This document shows, piece after piece, positions 34,001 to 46,099 of a DNA stretch of 64,000 bases. The notes under the pieces are model-generated. The model was not told the DNA's origin, made no database searches, and worked only from the letters and a program-made list of their open reading frames with translations. A program made the position numbers and the translations under genes. The stretch's first letter is position 1. Each line of letters opens with the position of its first letter. Origin of the DNA: Cryptomeria japonica (Eukaryota; Streptophyta; Pinopsida; Cupressales; Cupressaceae); contig NC_081412.1 in the NCBI RefSeq assembly GCF_030272615.1, positions 102,038,796 through 102,102,795 on the forward strand. Direction: 5' to 3'.

Positions 34001-37000
34001 TGTCTTAGTTGTGGCGAGTCTAACCTATACAGAAATCTCGTCCAAAGAATAAACTTGAACCTTTGAACCTTCATTGGTTCAAGAGTTCAATGGTTCAATG
34101 TTTCCACATTCAAAATGGAAGCTTTGTAAAAGTAGAGGCCGAAGGAGGGAAATGATCGGCATAGAGGGGAATATTCCAAGAATCTTGGTGATTTATTTGA
34201 AAGAATTCTCACTTAAGGAGGTAATCATTTTCTTGATAAGATATCATGCAAAGTTTTTTTTTCAATAAAAGAAGGTGTCAGAAGTGTCATCTCCATCATA
34301 ACTCAACAAGAGTGAATGAGTTGTGGTAGTCATGAAGCCGAGTTCTAAGCCATTTATATCAATTTTTTAAAAAGATTTGTATCTTTATGAAGAAGCTAAA
34401 TTAGGAAAGGTGGAGGTTGGGCCCTGGAGGTGATTTTCTTAGGATTAGCAGACACTCAGTTGCATGAAAGGTGAGTTGAAAATCTTTGTCATCTCTGTCA
34501 ATTTTCATGCTTCAAGGAAGAAACCGTTAATTTTTGTTGTAGTAGTTGTAGTGGGTGTTGTTGCAACCTGTATTAGTGTTAAAAATGAGACCTGTTCCAC
34601 CAAAGTTAGGGTCAGAATCAAGTCTTAGTTGTTCTCTCCCAGAATTTGGGGATACGTCCTTAGCTCATGTTGATTTGGAAGAATTCTTAGAAAGAGCTAA
34701 GAATCCCTCTGGTTCACCCATGATGGAAAATATTGTGGATAGTGGGTTAATAGAAGCTTATGTTTTCCCTCCTACTATACAATGCCCTAAATTACTGCTT
34801 GAGTGCATGAACAAGTATGACCCCGAACATAGATGTATTAGAAATGCAAATGGGGGTGTTCTATTGAATGTAAATAGAGAAACTGTTATTGTTGTTTTTA
34901 AAATCCCTGCTAAGGAGTCGTATGAGGATTGGACGATAACCACGTCTTACAGATTTTTCTTAGAAAAGAAATCCCAATATAGAAGTGTTATAGCCATAAA
35001 TTGGCTCTTGAAATTTTAGAAGGGTGGTTCTAGATTACCCAAGCCCTTAACCAAAGAGAACTTGATCATGGAGGTACGGGACATTGTTATTTTGTTGCAT
35101 AAGGTGAAAGGGAGCCAGTAGGCATTCTATTGGGAAGACTAGATGTACTTTTTCATCCAGGTCATATTAGATGAGAAGCAATATATAGATTGGGTAGAGC
35201 TAACTGCTGAAAGGTTACATGAAGGACTAAGTAACTACCTCAAGAGTAAAAACTTCTATATGTCCTCATACTTGGTCTATTGTTTGGCGTGTGTCAGACC
35301 TTGGCCTGGTTTGTATCATGAGGAGTGGGCTGATAGGATGAAAATTTATGATTATCATCCACACCTTCAGCTACAGAATTGTCATGATGATTTCTGGAGG
35401 GTTCATGATGTATTTCCAGGGAGATTAGTCTATGAACTTCAAGGGAATGCTAACAAACGACTATCTGATGAGGCTATGCAGCTAGTGAGTACATATGGAA
35501 GTTATTCCATTCAGTATCCTCGGTTCACCTACATCAAAGTTGGATGGTTCGAAGGAGAACCATTTAAATTACCGAGGTTTTCCCTTGATCACTTTATGCT
35601 GATTGAACTTTGTAGGCAGCTTGCTCGCATTGAAAAGAGGACACTAGCTAGACAAGATTCATGTGTTTCTTTCCTAGTTGAGTTGGGTTATTATATTTTC
35701 CACACTCTTTCTGATGCGTTGAACCTAGAGGTTGACTTTAAAAAGATTAACCTTCAACACTATACAACTCGACCTAATTTCGACAGCAAAGGTTATGCAT
35801 AGGCTCATCTAGCTCTTAAAGAGGGTTTTTATCATATTCCACAACTTAAATACTTCTGGGAGGATTGCAGAGATGAATTTGAAGTAAGAAGGAGAACATT
35901 CTCTAGGTTCACAGTGGATCAAATTAATACCTTTCAACTCAGAATGAATGCAACAGGGGTTGAGGATAATGGGGAGGATTTGATTGATTTACAGCATGCA
36001 GAGAAAGTATAGGGTTACCCAACCCCTAAGATAGAATGGGATAATAAAGAGGAGGATCAAATCTAAATGAGAACATTCCCTATTATCCATAGAATTAAGC
36101 AGTGGTTACAAAAGCAGAGACTGGGAAAGCTAGTAATCGAAGGTTCTCATGTTCTAGTTCAAAATGTTTTGTCTAATAAATCTATTAAAACTTGAATTGC
36201 AGGTAGCACCAAAGTTAAAATTGAGGCAGACACTACCAAAGGTTTGAAGAAATCCCTTGTTATCCAACTTCCAACCTATGTCACCAGATCAAGAACCAAG
36301 AACAAGGGCAAAAATCTACTAGAAAGCACAATAGTGGTTGATTTAGAAGGATCTCTAGAGACTAAGAATATAATGGAAGAACAAAATATTGAGATGTCCT
36401 CCATGGAAGTTGGTGACACTGAGAAGCCTGAAGAAGAAGAAGCAGGCATTAGAGGTTCCTTAATCTTAGCGAATGTTGGTGTTGAGCAATCCCAAACAAA
36501 GAAGGATGCAGATTCCAGTGCTCCTCATTGGTTAGACACTGCTCTTAGTAGCAAAAAGAGAATTGTGGTTCTTGTTTTAATTCCTATTTAAGACATTGTC
36601 AGTAAATGTTTGGGCAGAACTCTAAAGTCCAAAAGGCTAAAAAAAAATTTGAAAATGGATTATGATCAAGACACTAGCAATTGGACTACTGAAATAGCTC
36701 ATCCGATTTCAGATAAAGAGGTGGAAAATCCTTCATCAAAGGATTTAATTATTGAAAAGATTAATTTAGGTGTTGGATCATGGGTAGAAGATGTACACCA
36801 TTTGGAAGCTTCCACAAAGAGAATAATAAGCAAGACATGGAAGGATGAAAGGGATAAACAAGATCTCAAGGAAACACTGAGGCACATGGCTGAGTATATA
36901 GATGCTATTCATAATCCCAATGCCCAGTCGATTTCACAACTGCCCACATCATTTGATCCTAAGTAAACTGCTAATCAGAAGCTCTTGGGTCAAATTCAAA

Positions 37001-38477
37001 AGATAAAATATGGTGTCAGAGACCTTCTTGGAGTGGTTGGACGAGATCACTCAATCTAGCATGGAATACTTCAAGAATCTGAGCAAGGTGTATGCAAACA
37101 CCATAACCATAATGAAAGACCTAGAGACAGAAATTGCTAATTGGAAAAGGGAGGAAACCAAGTGGAGAGTTGTAGTACCTCAAATGATTGATGTACAAAA
37201 GTATAACATTATGAAGTTTCTGTCAGAAAAACCGGTGCAAGGCTTGGATGATAATATTTTTTATGTATGCAATAAAAGCATTGAGTGGTGTAACTTTGTA
37301 GTAGAACAGGGATGTGAAGAGTCTGCTAAACTGCGAAACGAGTTGGCTTGACTCGTTTTATCCATGCAGAATGATTTGAAATGCATAGGAATCAAGTATC
37401 TAAAGGAGGATGGGAAAACAATAGAAAGTCTGGAAGTTATTACTCAGTCCTTTGAAGGAAAAATTAATTATGTTAGAGAATCAAAAACTCTAACAACAGA
37501 TGATTTCTCAATGATGGCGAAAATTGAGTCCCTCATTTTTCTATGCATAGAACACTTGGGAAGTCATGCAGATATTGTGGCCCAAGTCCAGCAAGATAAG
37601 GAAGTGTGGCATCAGAGGATTGCTCACAACGGACTTCCAAACTATGTCGTTATACAAAGCTTTTCAGCTGCTCATTTGGATTGGAAACGTGTCATCAGCG
37701 CAGTGCAAAACCAGCTTGAGGATCTCATTCCATAGCTGCAAGCTCAGTTGTACGGACCCTTTGAAGTTGTTTGATGATGGATTTTAGGATAGTTTTAGAA
37801 ATTAGTTTTATGGTTATGTTTTGAAACTGAATCTTGACTCAGGGGTAGAGTTATGTAACTCTGTGTTTCCCTAAACTGCAGTTGGATGATTTGTGTCTCT
37901 TTATATGTTTTAAAAAGACTATGTGAAGGTCCGAGAATTTTTGGCTTTCATACTTGATATACTTTATTTTGCAGTTGCATAATATTTTTAAAACACTCAT
38001 TTATCTGTGAATGAATGAAAGTGAATGTTTTGGAGTTTCAAATCTGTGTGTTTGATGAATGAAATCAAATTTTTGTTGGAGTTCATTTCTATCAAAATAG
38101 TCTCTTGTTTATATAAGAAATGTTATGCATTTGAGAAGGAATTTAGTCTGAAATTTTCTTTTGAATGAGAAGTGCAAAACATAAAAAAGTCTATGAGCTT
38201 TGTCATTTAAGAACTATATTTCAAAAAAAAATTGCATTTACAACATAGTGATGTGTAGATGTGAAAATGCCTTTCGTACTTTCTGGTTAAAAGTATATGC
38301 ATAGTTTATTTTCTTGTTTTCATTCATTTAAAATCTAAGAGGGAGTTGTACCTCAAAAAATTTAGAGAGAAACTTTCATAAGTTTACCCAACTATTTGGT
38401 TATTGTCTTGTTCTTTAAAGGGGCAATAGAATTGTGATTATTTTATTTTTATCAAATGACAAATTTGTTAACAAACA
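34001..38477 (+). mobile_element. Lone decayed LTR of the element-E superfamily, carrying a gene
   Basis: About 4.48 kb, close to the 4.75 kb LTRs of element E. The left end 'tgtcttagttgtggcgagtc' resembles the E LTR start 'tgttagttgtgtttagagtc'. The right end 'gacaaatttgttaacaaaca' resembles 'gacaatctgttcaccaaca', and the block before it ('gggagttgtacctcaaaaaatttagagagaaa') matches 'gggagctgtacctgtagaaaaattcagagagga'. Between them is a homologue of the E LTR gene in the right place. No primer site follows and no purine tract precedes it, so it is a solo LTR or an isolated fragment. Flanking five-base words (tatta, aaccg) do not match. Confidence 0.65.
34585..37735 (+). pseudogene. Homologue of the element-E LTR gene, decayed
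   Basis: From ATG 34585 the translation follows the 59305-62412 protein over its length. Shared blocks are SGLIEA.xFPP, VNRETV, GGSRLPK, QYPRFTYIKVGWFEGEPFKL, LDHFMLIELCRQLA, RPNFDSKGYA, FWEDCRDE, QLPTSFDPK and MKFLSEKPVQGLD. Stops interrupt it near 35017, 35120, 35140, 35800, 36010, 36064, 36193, 36588 and 36964, and the frame changes near 37010. Conservation is strongest in the middle globular part and weaker in the charged linker. It is an old copy; that the family pattern survives shows the gene is a stable part of this LTR type. Confidence 0.75.
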
Positions 38478-39299
38478 AACCGATAGATCAACATACTAAG
38501 AAATGGGACCATTGTGGGGGGACTATGGTGCCTAGCACCCTAGTCCACCCAGAAAGGGGTGAATCAAAGGTGGCACAGGTGTACTCAGGCTCAGGACTAA
38601 GACCAAGATCACCATATGATCATATGACATCAGTTTTGTAGTGAAAAGCTAGAAATATGCTTGGAAAAAAGCTAGGAGGAGATACACTAAGGCAAGGACA
38701 CAAAACAAAGTGAAAAATTATAAGGTTACAATTTACAACACCATACCTATATATAAGGTCTATAAAGAGAGAGAGAGAGAGAGAGAGGGAGAAAGAATGC
38801 GAGATAGATGGGTAGAGAGAGATAAACACATGGAGAGAGGTAGAGTGAAAGATAAAGGTAAGAGATATAGAAAGGCGAGAATAGATTGAGTGATATAAAG
38901 AGGCAGATATATAGGGGAAGAGATAGAGATATAGAGAAAGAGAGAGGCCAAGATAGAGATTGATATAAAGGACAAGATAGAATGGGGGAGGGAAATATAG
39001 CTCAATAGATAAGGAGAAAGAAAGAGAGGATGGGGGGAGGGAGGGGAGGCAAGGAGAGGGAGAGGTAGATATATACATAGAGGAAGATATAAAGAGATAT
39101 AAAGGGATAGTGAGTGTATCAACTTAAGTTTCACCTCAAAGATTAAACCTAAAAACTCATTAGTCTACCATGCAAATATAACTCAAGCTTCAACCAATGA
39201 AACAACATGAAATGAAAAAGCAAATAAATAATTATACCTTCATAATTTATGACTCATTGTATCCTAACCCCATTGTTCTTGGTTGCAGATGATTTTCCT
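38478..39299. other. Unassigned region with GA-rich microsatellite
   Basis: No gene. 38519-38546 has a GC-rich phrase like the repeat at 6811-6900. 38766-39110 is a purine-rich (GA)n/(GATA)n-like block. It could be R-U5 of the inverted Tat-like LTR, but no clear end was found. Confidence 0.35.
38766..39110. repeat. GA-rich microsatellite block
   Basis: Begins with a clean agagagagag run (38766-38787), followed by imperfect gaga/gata words. The Ser/Leu/Tyr-rich open frames on the minus strand (38620-39134) are its shadow. Confidence 0.85.
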
Positions 39300-40218
39300 C
39301 TCAAACAAGCACTAGTAGCTTCCCAGATGGCAAGTGTGGAATGGACTGGTAGTTGATATGATATGCAAAGCTAAACTATGATAATGATTTATGCTAAATT
39401 GCTCAAAAACAACTCACCGATGCAAAGATAAAGGCTCCCAATTGACTATAAGATTAGCTATTAGTTTTTAAAATAGCTTAGGAGACCTCTATTTATAGAT
39501 TTTTGTGTGCATAAGCTTAGGTGCCACAGAACAACGGTCATGATTAGATCTTTCAAATTGGATGGCTATGAGCAAGAGGTTAAGATGTGAGAGAGAAAGG
39601 TGGAAGATGTTCCTCCTACACCTATAGGATGGAGGAAAAGGTGGAAGGAGAAGCCAAGTGTCATTCATCTCACCTTGAATGAGAAGAAGACTTGAGAGAA
39701 TATAGGATAGTTGGAGAAAATTTAGGGATAAGAGGACAAGTGGACTCAACTTCCTCCAAAGATGTAGGAAGGTTGGAGAGAATATAGGGAGGTTGAGGAA
39801 TGTGTGTACGTACACATTATTTGAAGAATAAATTTGGAAGTTGAAGATAATGATGCATATTAATATTAAAAATATTAATAGTGTAGCCACATGATTGATG
39901 AGTTGGCAAAGAAGAAGTGATGTGGAGATGAGGGTGAGTTGGAAAAAGAAGATTAAATAATTAAGAAATTATTTAATTGATGAGACTATAGGATAGTGGA
40001 TAGAAGTATAATTAAATATAAGATATTTAATTAATTTATTAGAAGAAAGGATAAATGAATTAATGAATGAAATGTTTTAATTAAATTAATTAATAAAAAA
40101 ATATGAAATGAATAAAATAAATTAATCTTTTAAAATTAACTATTTAATAGAAGAATAATTATTAAATAAATATAAAATATTTATTTAATTGCCCATAGCC
40201 AATTTTATGTGTATACTA
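39300..40218 (-). repeat. 3' LTR of inverted Tat-like element (left end uncertain)
   Basis: On the minus strand the purine tract AAAGAGGGGCAAA is followed by TAGTATACACATAAAATTGG, comparable to TGTAGACACCTAAAA at 32400, so the LTR starts at about 40218. A minus-strand TATA box (CTATAAATAG) lies at about 39499-39490. The left boundary is not defined. Confidence 0.5.
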
Positions 40219-40231
40219 TTTGCCCCTCTTT
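40219..40231 (-). promoter_or_regulatory. Polypurine tract of inverted Tat-like element
   Basis: AAAGAGGGGCAAA on the minus strand; matches 32387-32398. Confidence 0.7.
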
Positions 40232-40779
40232 GAAATGATGTTTTGACAACATTGTTTCAAAGATTAAATCAAGTCTCGATTATACCCCTCACAAAGATAA
40301 AAATCCTGATTGTGTGCCCCCTCGGGAGATTGATCGTGAAATTATTGAAAATTTTGATTGAGCGATTAATTATGATTAATCTCACGATAATTGATTGAAA
40401 ATAGGCCCCTCAATTAAATTCATTTGTTGGAAAATAAATAAAATTTCCCCACTTGAAACATTAATTACCCCTTCAAAAAATCAGAAAGGTAATAATAAAA
40501 TTAACCTAGGTCAATTTTATCCTCATTTGCAATTTGTCAGCTTTTGGAGAAAAAGGAATTTGGAGTGTTGAGCTGGCAAGATGGTGATCCAGTACGAGAG
40601 CCATCAATTTGAGTGCGTTTGTCAATACCAGAGACCTACTGAGTATGGCCCACTAGTGAGTGACCTATCCTGATCTTGGTTTTGAATTTTCCATACAAGT
40701 TTTCAAATTTTTCGCATGTTTTAGGGCTAGTTTGAAAATTTTCTGAAATCGGCACTTCGTTTTCATGCATTTATTTGGT

Positions 40780-41020
40780 ATTTTAGCGCATGTATGAATT
40801 TGGTTAACGCATTTGATGATTTAGCGCATTCATCATTTTTGTTCACACCTCTACTTGGTATGTTAGCGCTTTTGTTGGGTTAGCGCCTGTAACAATTAAG
40901 TTCGCACATTTGATTGATATGTTAGCGCTTTTGATAGATTTGTCACTTTTGCATTACATGTTCGCGCAAATGTTAAACTGGTTAACGCTTTCAAGTGATT
41001 TAGCACCTATGCACTATAGG
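40780..41020. repeat. Degenerate GTTAGCGC-type tandem repeat
   Basis: About ten spaced copies of (g)ttagcgc or ttaacgc/ttcgcac variants, roughly every 20-30 bp, alternating with tgat/tttt words. Confidence 0.65.
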
Positions 41021-41109
41021 ATAGTGATTTTGTTTAAAGATGAATTTTTATGATTTTGGCAATGTTAAAATTCAATCAGATGAATTTGATTAGATGATTG
41101 ATGTGTGAT

Positions 41110-41225
41110 TTTTGATAGATTGATAGATGATTAATGATGATTAATCAATGATTGATTTCATTGATTGATAGATGATTAATGATTATTAATCAATGATTGA
41201 TTTCATTGATTGATAGATAGATTGA
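41110..41225. repeat. Tandem duplication of a GATTGAT-rich 45-50 bp unit
   Basis: 'attgatagatgattaatgat' recurs in adjacent copies near 41117 and 41164, each followed by 'ttaatcaatgattgatttcattg', and then a third partial copy. Confidence 0.75.
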
Positions 41226-41454
41226 TGTTGGTTTGCCTAGTTGATAGGTTGATAGAAGCTTGAAGAGACCAATTTAGTCTCTGATAAAGAGCCTGATTTG
41301 TTGAACATTTGATTGATAGCCTAATTTGCTTGATAGGAAAAGATTTGATTGAAATGATGATTTGATAGGATAGAGGATTGATAGAAAACTTGTTTGATTA
41401 AAGAGGAGAAACTAGATGTTCTCTAGTGTTGGTAAAAATTCCTGGCTATAAGCC

Positions 41455-43480
41455 ATTTAGTTCCAGAGTTGACTCAGGATGAGATTAAACACATTGATGC
41501 ATGTGGATTACATAACCTCTTATACATGTCTGACATTATGCATAATAGGGGTTGTTGACCGCATTAGCTGAGAGATGGCACAGTGAGCACAACACATTTC
41601 ACCTACCCACTGGTGAAATTAGTGTGATGCTCGAGGATGTGTATAGGATCCTCCACATCCCTGTGATTGGCGAGCTTGTCCAGTAGGAATACCAGAATCT
41701 TGGTGGGAGTGAGGCATGCAGGACGATGTTTGGTGATCAGAGCATCGATGGGGGAGAGATTCAATGGGAGGACATGATTATGCACTATGATACTCTCCCA
41801 ATGATACTCGCAGGCTTTATTGGCTGGTTTATATGTCCTGATAGGAGATTGTGAGGTTTTGTCGTTGGATGGGAAAGGATTCTACAGAGCATGATGCAAC
41901 ATTGTACTCAGTATGCATGGGGTATGTGTATGCTTGCACATCTTTATCATGATCTACATCAGGTTGTGTATGATGGTGCAGCTAGTCTCTCGTCTAGATG
42001 CACACTTCTTCAGGTCTAGTGTTGGGAGAACATTGTTATTACCAGGTCGATACATGATAGAGTTCATGGTGATGGTCAACCATTTGTATATTTGTATAGA
42101 GGTATCACTACTTAGCCTAAGATGGGTAAGCTTGAGTATTGGTGATGGGTATTAGATTCCATGGATACTGTTATTTGGAGACCATATGTTCATTGTGAGC
42201 CTTGGTTGGAGGACACTCGAATTTTTCCATTGATTTTACAAAGTAGATATTTGGTCAATTGTACTCCATTTATCATTGAGAGGTAGTTGTTTGGTCTTAT
42301 TTTGAGATAGTGGTATTAGTCAGCACATTCCTTCTGGTGTCGCTATGTATGCACGATGGTACAAGGACAGATGATATTGGGGTCCTTCATTATCTTTTGA
42401 GATAGAATACATAGATTTTTTGGCTATTCTAATTATAGCATATGATTTCAGACCACACATTTTGGATGTGGGGATTACAGCGGATTATGCTCAATACCTT
42501 CTTGCACACCCCTTTCCTCGCATTACTGATCCAATAGACCCTCCTCCCATCTCAAGAGATGGGGAGGATGATTCAGATGATCCTATTGTCTGGCGATGAA
42601 GATGAAGGTGAGAGCTTAGAGCTGCTCAAGAGGTCAAAAGAGATGAGGGAGATGAGGGTGGAGATGGTCGAGAAGGGAGACGAGGATGAAGAGGAGGTCG
42701 AGTTAGACTCTAAGGAGGACCTTTTAGATAGGTTGGGAGAGTTGGGAGGCCACATCCTATGGCAGGGAGAGACGCAGACAGAGGAGGGTTTGGAGCAGCG
42801 AGAGGAGTACCCTCTCCAGGATTAGGCAGAGGTGGAGGATCAAATAGAGATCAAGGCATGGGGATTGATTTTGGGTAGATCCGTCCAGATCCAGGAGTGA
42901 TTGTGACATAGGATAGTTGGGATGAGGGGGAGGAGGACTCAGAGGATCATGTTCCCCTCATTCATTGATGGATCATGGGAGCTACTTAGGTATAGACTCC
43001 AGCAGGTGGAGAGGGAGGTACTGATGAGGGGATGCAGGATGTAGCCCAATAGGATGAGCCATAGAAGGAGAGTATAGATGACCTTAGAGCACAAATTGAT
43101 CAGCTCAGGGCATAGGTTCAGATGCTCAGTGTTGAGAGGGATAGAGCTGTGAGGAGATACCAGGATGCATAGGATACACTGGATCACATATAGGATATTG
43201 GATCTAGCACTCTCTTAGCTGACATTGTGAGGGAGTTATACTGGGCTAGAAAGGAGACAACGCATTGGTGATGATTATAAGAGGATCTGGTCTCAGAGAG
43301 CCAGAGAGAAGGGAGCTATGCGACTACTCCTATACCCAATAGGATGGATACCAGTAGTGGTGGGGTCATGGGGCCTCCTCAGAGGAGTAGGGATCGAGGG
43401 GCAGGGCCATCTAGAGGATCTTCTCGTCCACAGCCTTAGAGATGGACATAGTCAAGTAGGAGTGGTATAGGGAATCCATG
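41455..43480 (+). pseudogene. Plant-mobile-domain protein gene, second copy
   Basis: Homologous to the minus-strand gene at 31602-29790. After a frameshift near 41550 it reads LLTALAERWHSEHNTFHLPT then ISVMLEDVYRILHIP. It continues with IGWFICPDRR, YAWGMCMLAHLYHDLHQVVY, LLQVWCWENI and IWRPYVHCEPW, matching PMD blocks in order. Many stops follow (41686, 41850 region, 42115 and later). The C-terminal part has an acidic stretch (42560-42740) and a coiled-coil remnant (43090-43270) as in the other copy. Both copies lie next to a 3' purine tract and point away from the LTR. Confidence 0.75.
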
Positions 43481-44739
43481 AGACTTGATTTGATATTATG
43501 AGACATTTGTATGTTATTGATTATTTCTTTGATATCATTGTATACTTGGACTTTTTATTATTTTATGATGATATGCAGACATGGACTCTATATGATGGTT
43601 ATGATTCATGATTTATTATGCATGCTACTTTGATTATGATTACTTATATGTTCTACATGCATTGATTACATGGATAATGATTTTTTGATCTATATGCAGC
43701 GATTACATGGTTGATATGATGATGATATTGATTCTATCTAAGACTTATATAATCTACATGATAATGATGATGTGAAATGATTTATATTCATGTGAAAATG
43801 ATTTTGAAATGTAATGATCTATATGGAAAATACTTATAATGATGACATATGCAAATTGATGTTTATTTCTATTCCTTGATGTATATGCATAGGATGATTA
43901 AATGATTAAATGATTTTGAGTTTTTGAATGCACTATGATGATTGTGTATGATAATGGTTATAATGAATAGGTGATGAAATAGATGATGTAAGAATATGAT
44001 TAATGATTCTAAATGCACCAATGCAATTAAATGAACCTAATGAAAATGATTCTAAATGAAACTAATGATAACTAAATGCAAAAGATGATAATGATAAATG
44101 AATCTAATGCAACTAATAATGATAAAATCAATGCAAATGATACTAGTGCAATCCTAATGCAATTAAAATGAATGCAACTGATAAATGATGAATGATAAAT
44201 GACATGATGATTATAATAACATGCAAACCTAAATTAAATGAACCTAGATAATTGAATGCAAACTAATACAATTGTTTTTGTTTGTCTAAATATACTTAAT
44301 CTTTATTTTGACTGTTGATCTCAAATGAAATTGGATGAGATACTTATAATGCAACTGACAATGAATTAATCTAAAATGATCTAACTTAAATGATACTTCC
44401 ATTCCTCAAATGTTGTCTTGTAAAAGTGCTTGATTTCATCATTGAGCTTTTAATGTTGTAAGAAAATACAAGCAACTTGACATAATGATTCAAACTGACC
44501 TGAGTAGTTCTTACATGGATTTTGATATAGCAAGTTTATACAAGAAACTTGATCTAATGAATCAAGTTGACCTGAGTATTTCTTGTAGAATAGAAAAGGA
44601 TTGTCCATTTTAATGCATGACTCAGAATGTCTTCCATGATCTTTTGTCGATCATATCCTTAGACAAATACATACCTTTTAAGAGATAAACCACGACCAAC
44701 AAACAAAGAAAATAATCATCCCCCATCATAACTCCTCTA
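43481..44739. other. AT-rich non-coding region
   Basis: No ORF or domain. Repeated aatgat/atgcaa words dominate 43900-44280. An imperfect duplication (gacctgagta.ttcttg) lies at 44500-44590. It corresponds to the sequence beyond the PMD gene in the other copy (29460-29780). Confidence 0.5.
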
Positions 44740-45841
44740 TGATGAATACTAAGAGGGGGGGTGAATTAGTATACCTAAGAACTTAACCAAACTCTTAAAC
44801 AATTTTCCAGCAAACCGGTGTAGTAGTTTAAACAACAAACTGGTTAAAACATAAATAAGCCAAATAGAAAATAGAGCATTCATTCACAGAAGCACAATCA
44901 CCATAACACAAGATATTTTGACGTGGAAACCCAAATGGGAAAAACCACAGTGAGCAAAACTCACAAGTCAACTATCTACAGAATAGTAACCAGACCGGTT
45001 AAGGCCTTACAATGTTCTTCACCAGAACAGATCCTGTTAGGAATCTAGATCTCTGTTAGGAGATAAGTCCTATTTAAGGATTTTAGATCCACGACTGTGA
45101 ACCACCTTTTTAGAGGATTTACAATAGGCTTGGTTGGGCCTACCCGGTTAAGGGTTTCAGACTTGTCAAAGAGATTAGTAATCAACAAGTGAATGATCTA
45201 GAAGATAGCACAGAATGCTTGATTAGATCCTTGACAGTTCTCCATTAATGCATTACAACAATACTTTAGTTTTCTATCCTTTGCACACACAAGCTCTGCA
45301 ATGAGATACCTATTTCACATAGATTTAATCTGCTCTCCAATACTCGCACACATCAATATATCTAAAACCCTAGACATGATGTCCTCATATAGGAATCTGA
45401 CTTCATGTCACTCCAATAAGATTAGACTACAATTTCCTAGGTATAATGCTTCTAGACATATTTTGTAACATGACATAGAAACATTGCTAAAGTGTCGGTG
45501 GATGATAACTCATCACACTTTACAATTATATTGGTTTGGCATAGTATATCGATTACCGGTTTAACGAATAAGACTAGAAAACTGCAACATAATATTCTGA
45601 TCAAAAGATTAATTGCCGCTAGGGGTCTTCGTTCTGCTTGAGGTATTCATACCGCTACAACTGGTAAGCTTCTTCTTCAAAACATTGATAGTCTTCAACA
45701 AATAAAGACTATACATACAATGACATATAATACCGATGTGAACAACACAACAGATATTACCAGTGGAGAATAACTCATACATAAAATAAGTGTGTGTCCA
45801 TCAATGACAATCACAACTTAGACATTATCAAAATACCAACA
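44740..45841 (-). repeat. 3' LTR of D-type element (1,102 bp)
   Basis: Reverse complement aligns with 23460-24558: the U5 end 'actaattcacccccccctcttagtattcatca' region and the U3 start TGTTGGTATT. Confidence 0.85.
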
Positions 45842-46099
45842 ATCTTCCCCTTTGGTATTGATGGCAACACTTAAGAAAATCTTGACATCTAAGTGCTTAC
45901 AAAACAAAAATAGATACCATAATCAAAATTACTCCCCCTAAGCATATACACTATTCCCTTTGCAAAAATTACAAGTATGTGCATGAAATTTTCAATACTA
46001 CTCCCCCTTTGCCAACAATGACAAAGTAATGCAAATAATCCCTGTTTCACCAAAATTTACCACAGTGATATTGCATAAAATAGAGTATATGTTCATGAC

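Larger units (their letters stand above)
39300..44739 (-). mobile_element. Second Tat-like Ty3 3' part, inverted, with antisense PMD gene
   Basis: Mirror arrangement of 29020-34000: minus-strand purine tract and LTR at 40231-39300, with the PMD gene diverging from it on the plus strand (41455-43480). Gag and pol are not present. The right boundary is taken at the D-type LTR that begins at 44740. Confidence 0.5.

Noticed and set aside
34001-38477. Stand-alone host gene rather than LTR
   Set aside because: LTR-E-like sequence at both ends and a total length close to 4.75 kb favour an LTR, though domestication was considered; many stops make a working gene unlikely.
38620-39134. Ser/Leu/Tyr-rich minus-strand ORFs resembling membrane proteins
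   Set aside because: Translation of a GA-rich microsatellite.
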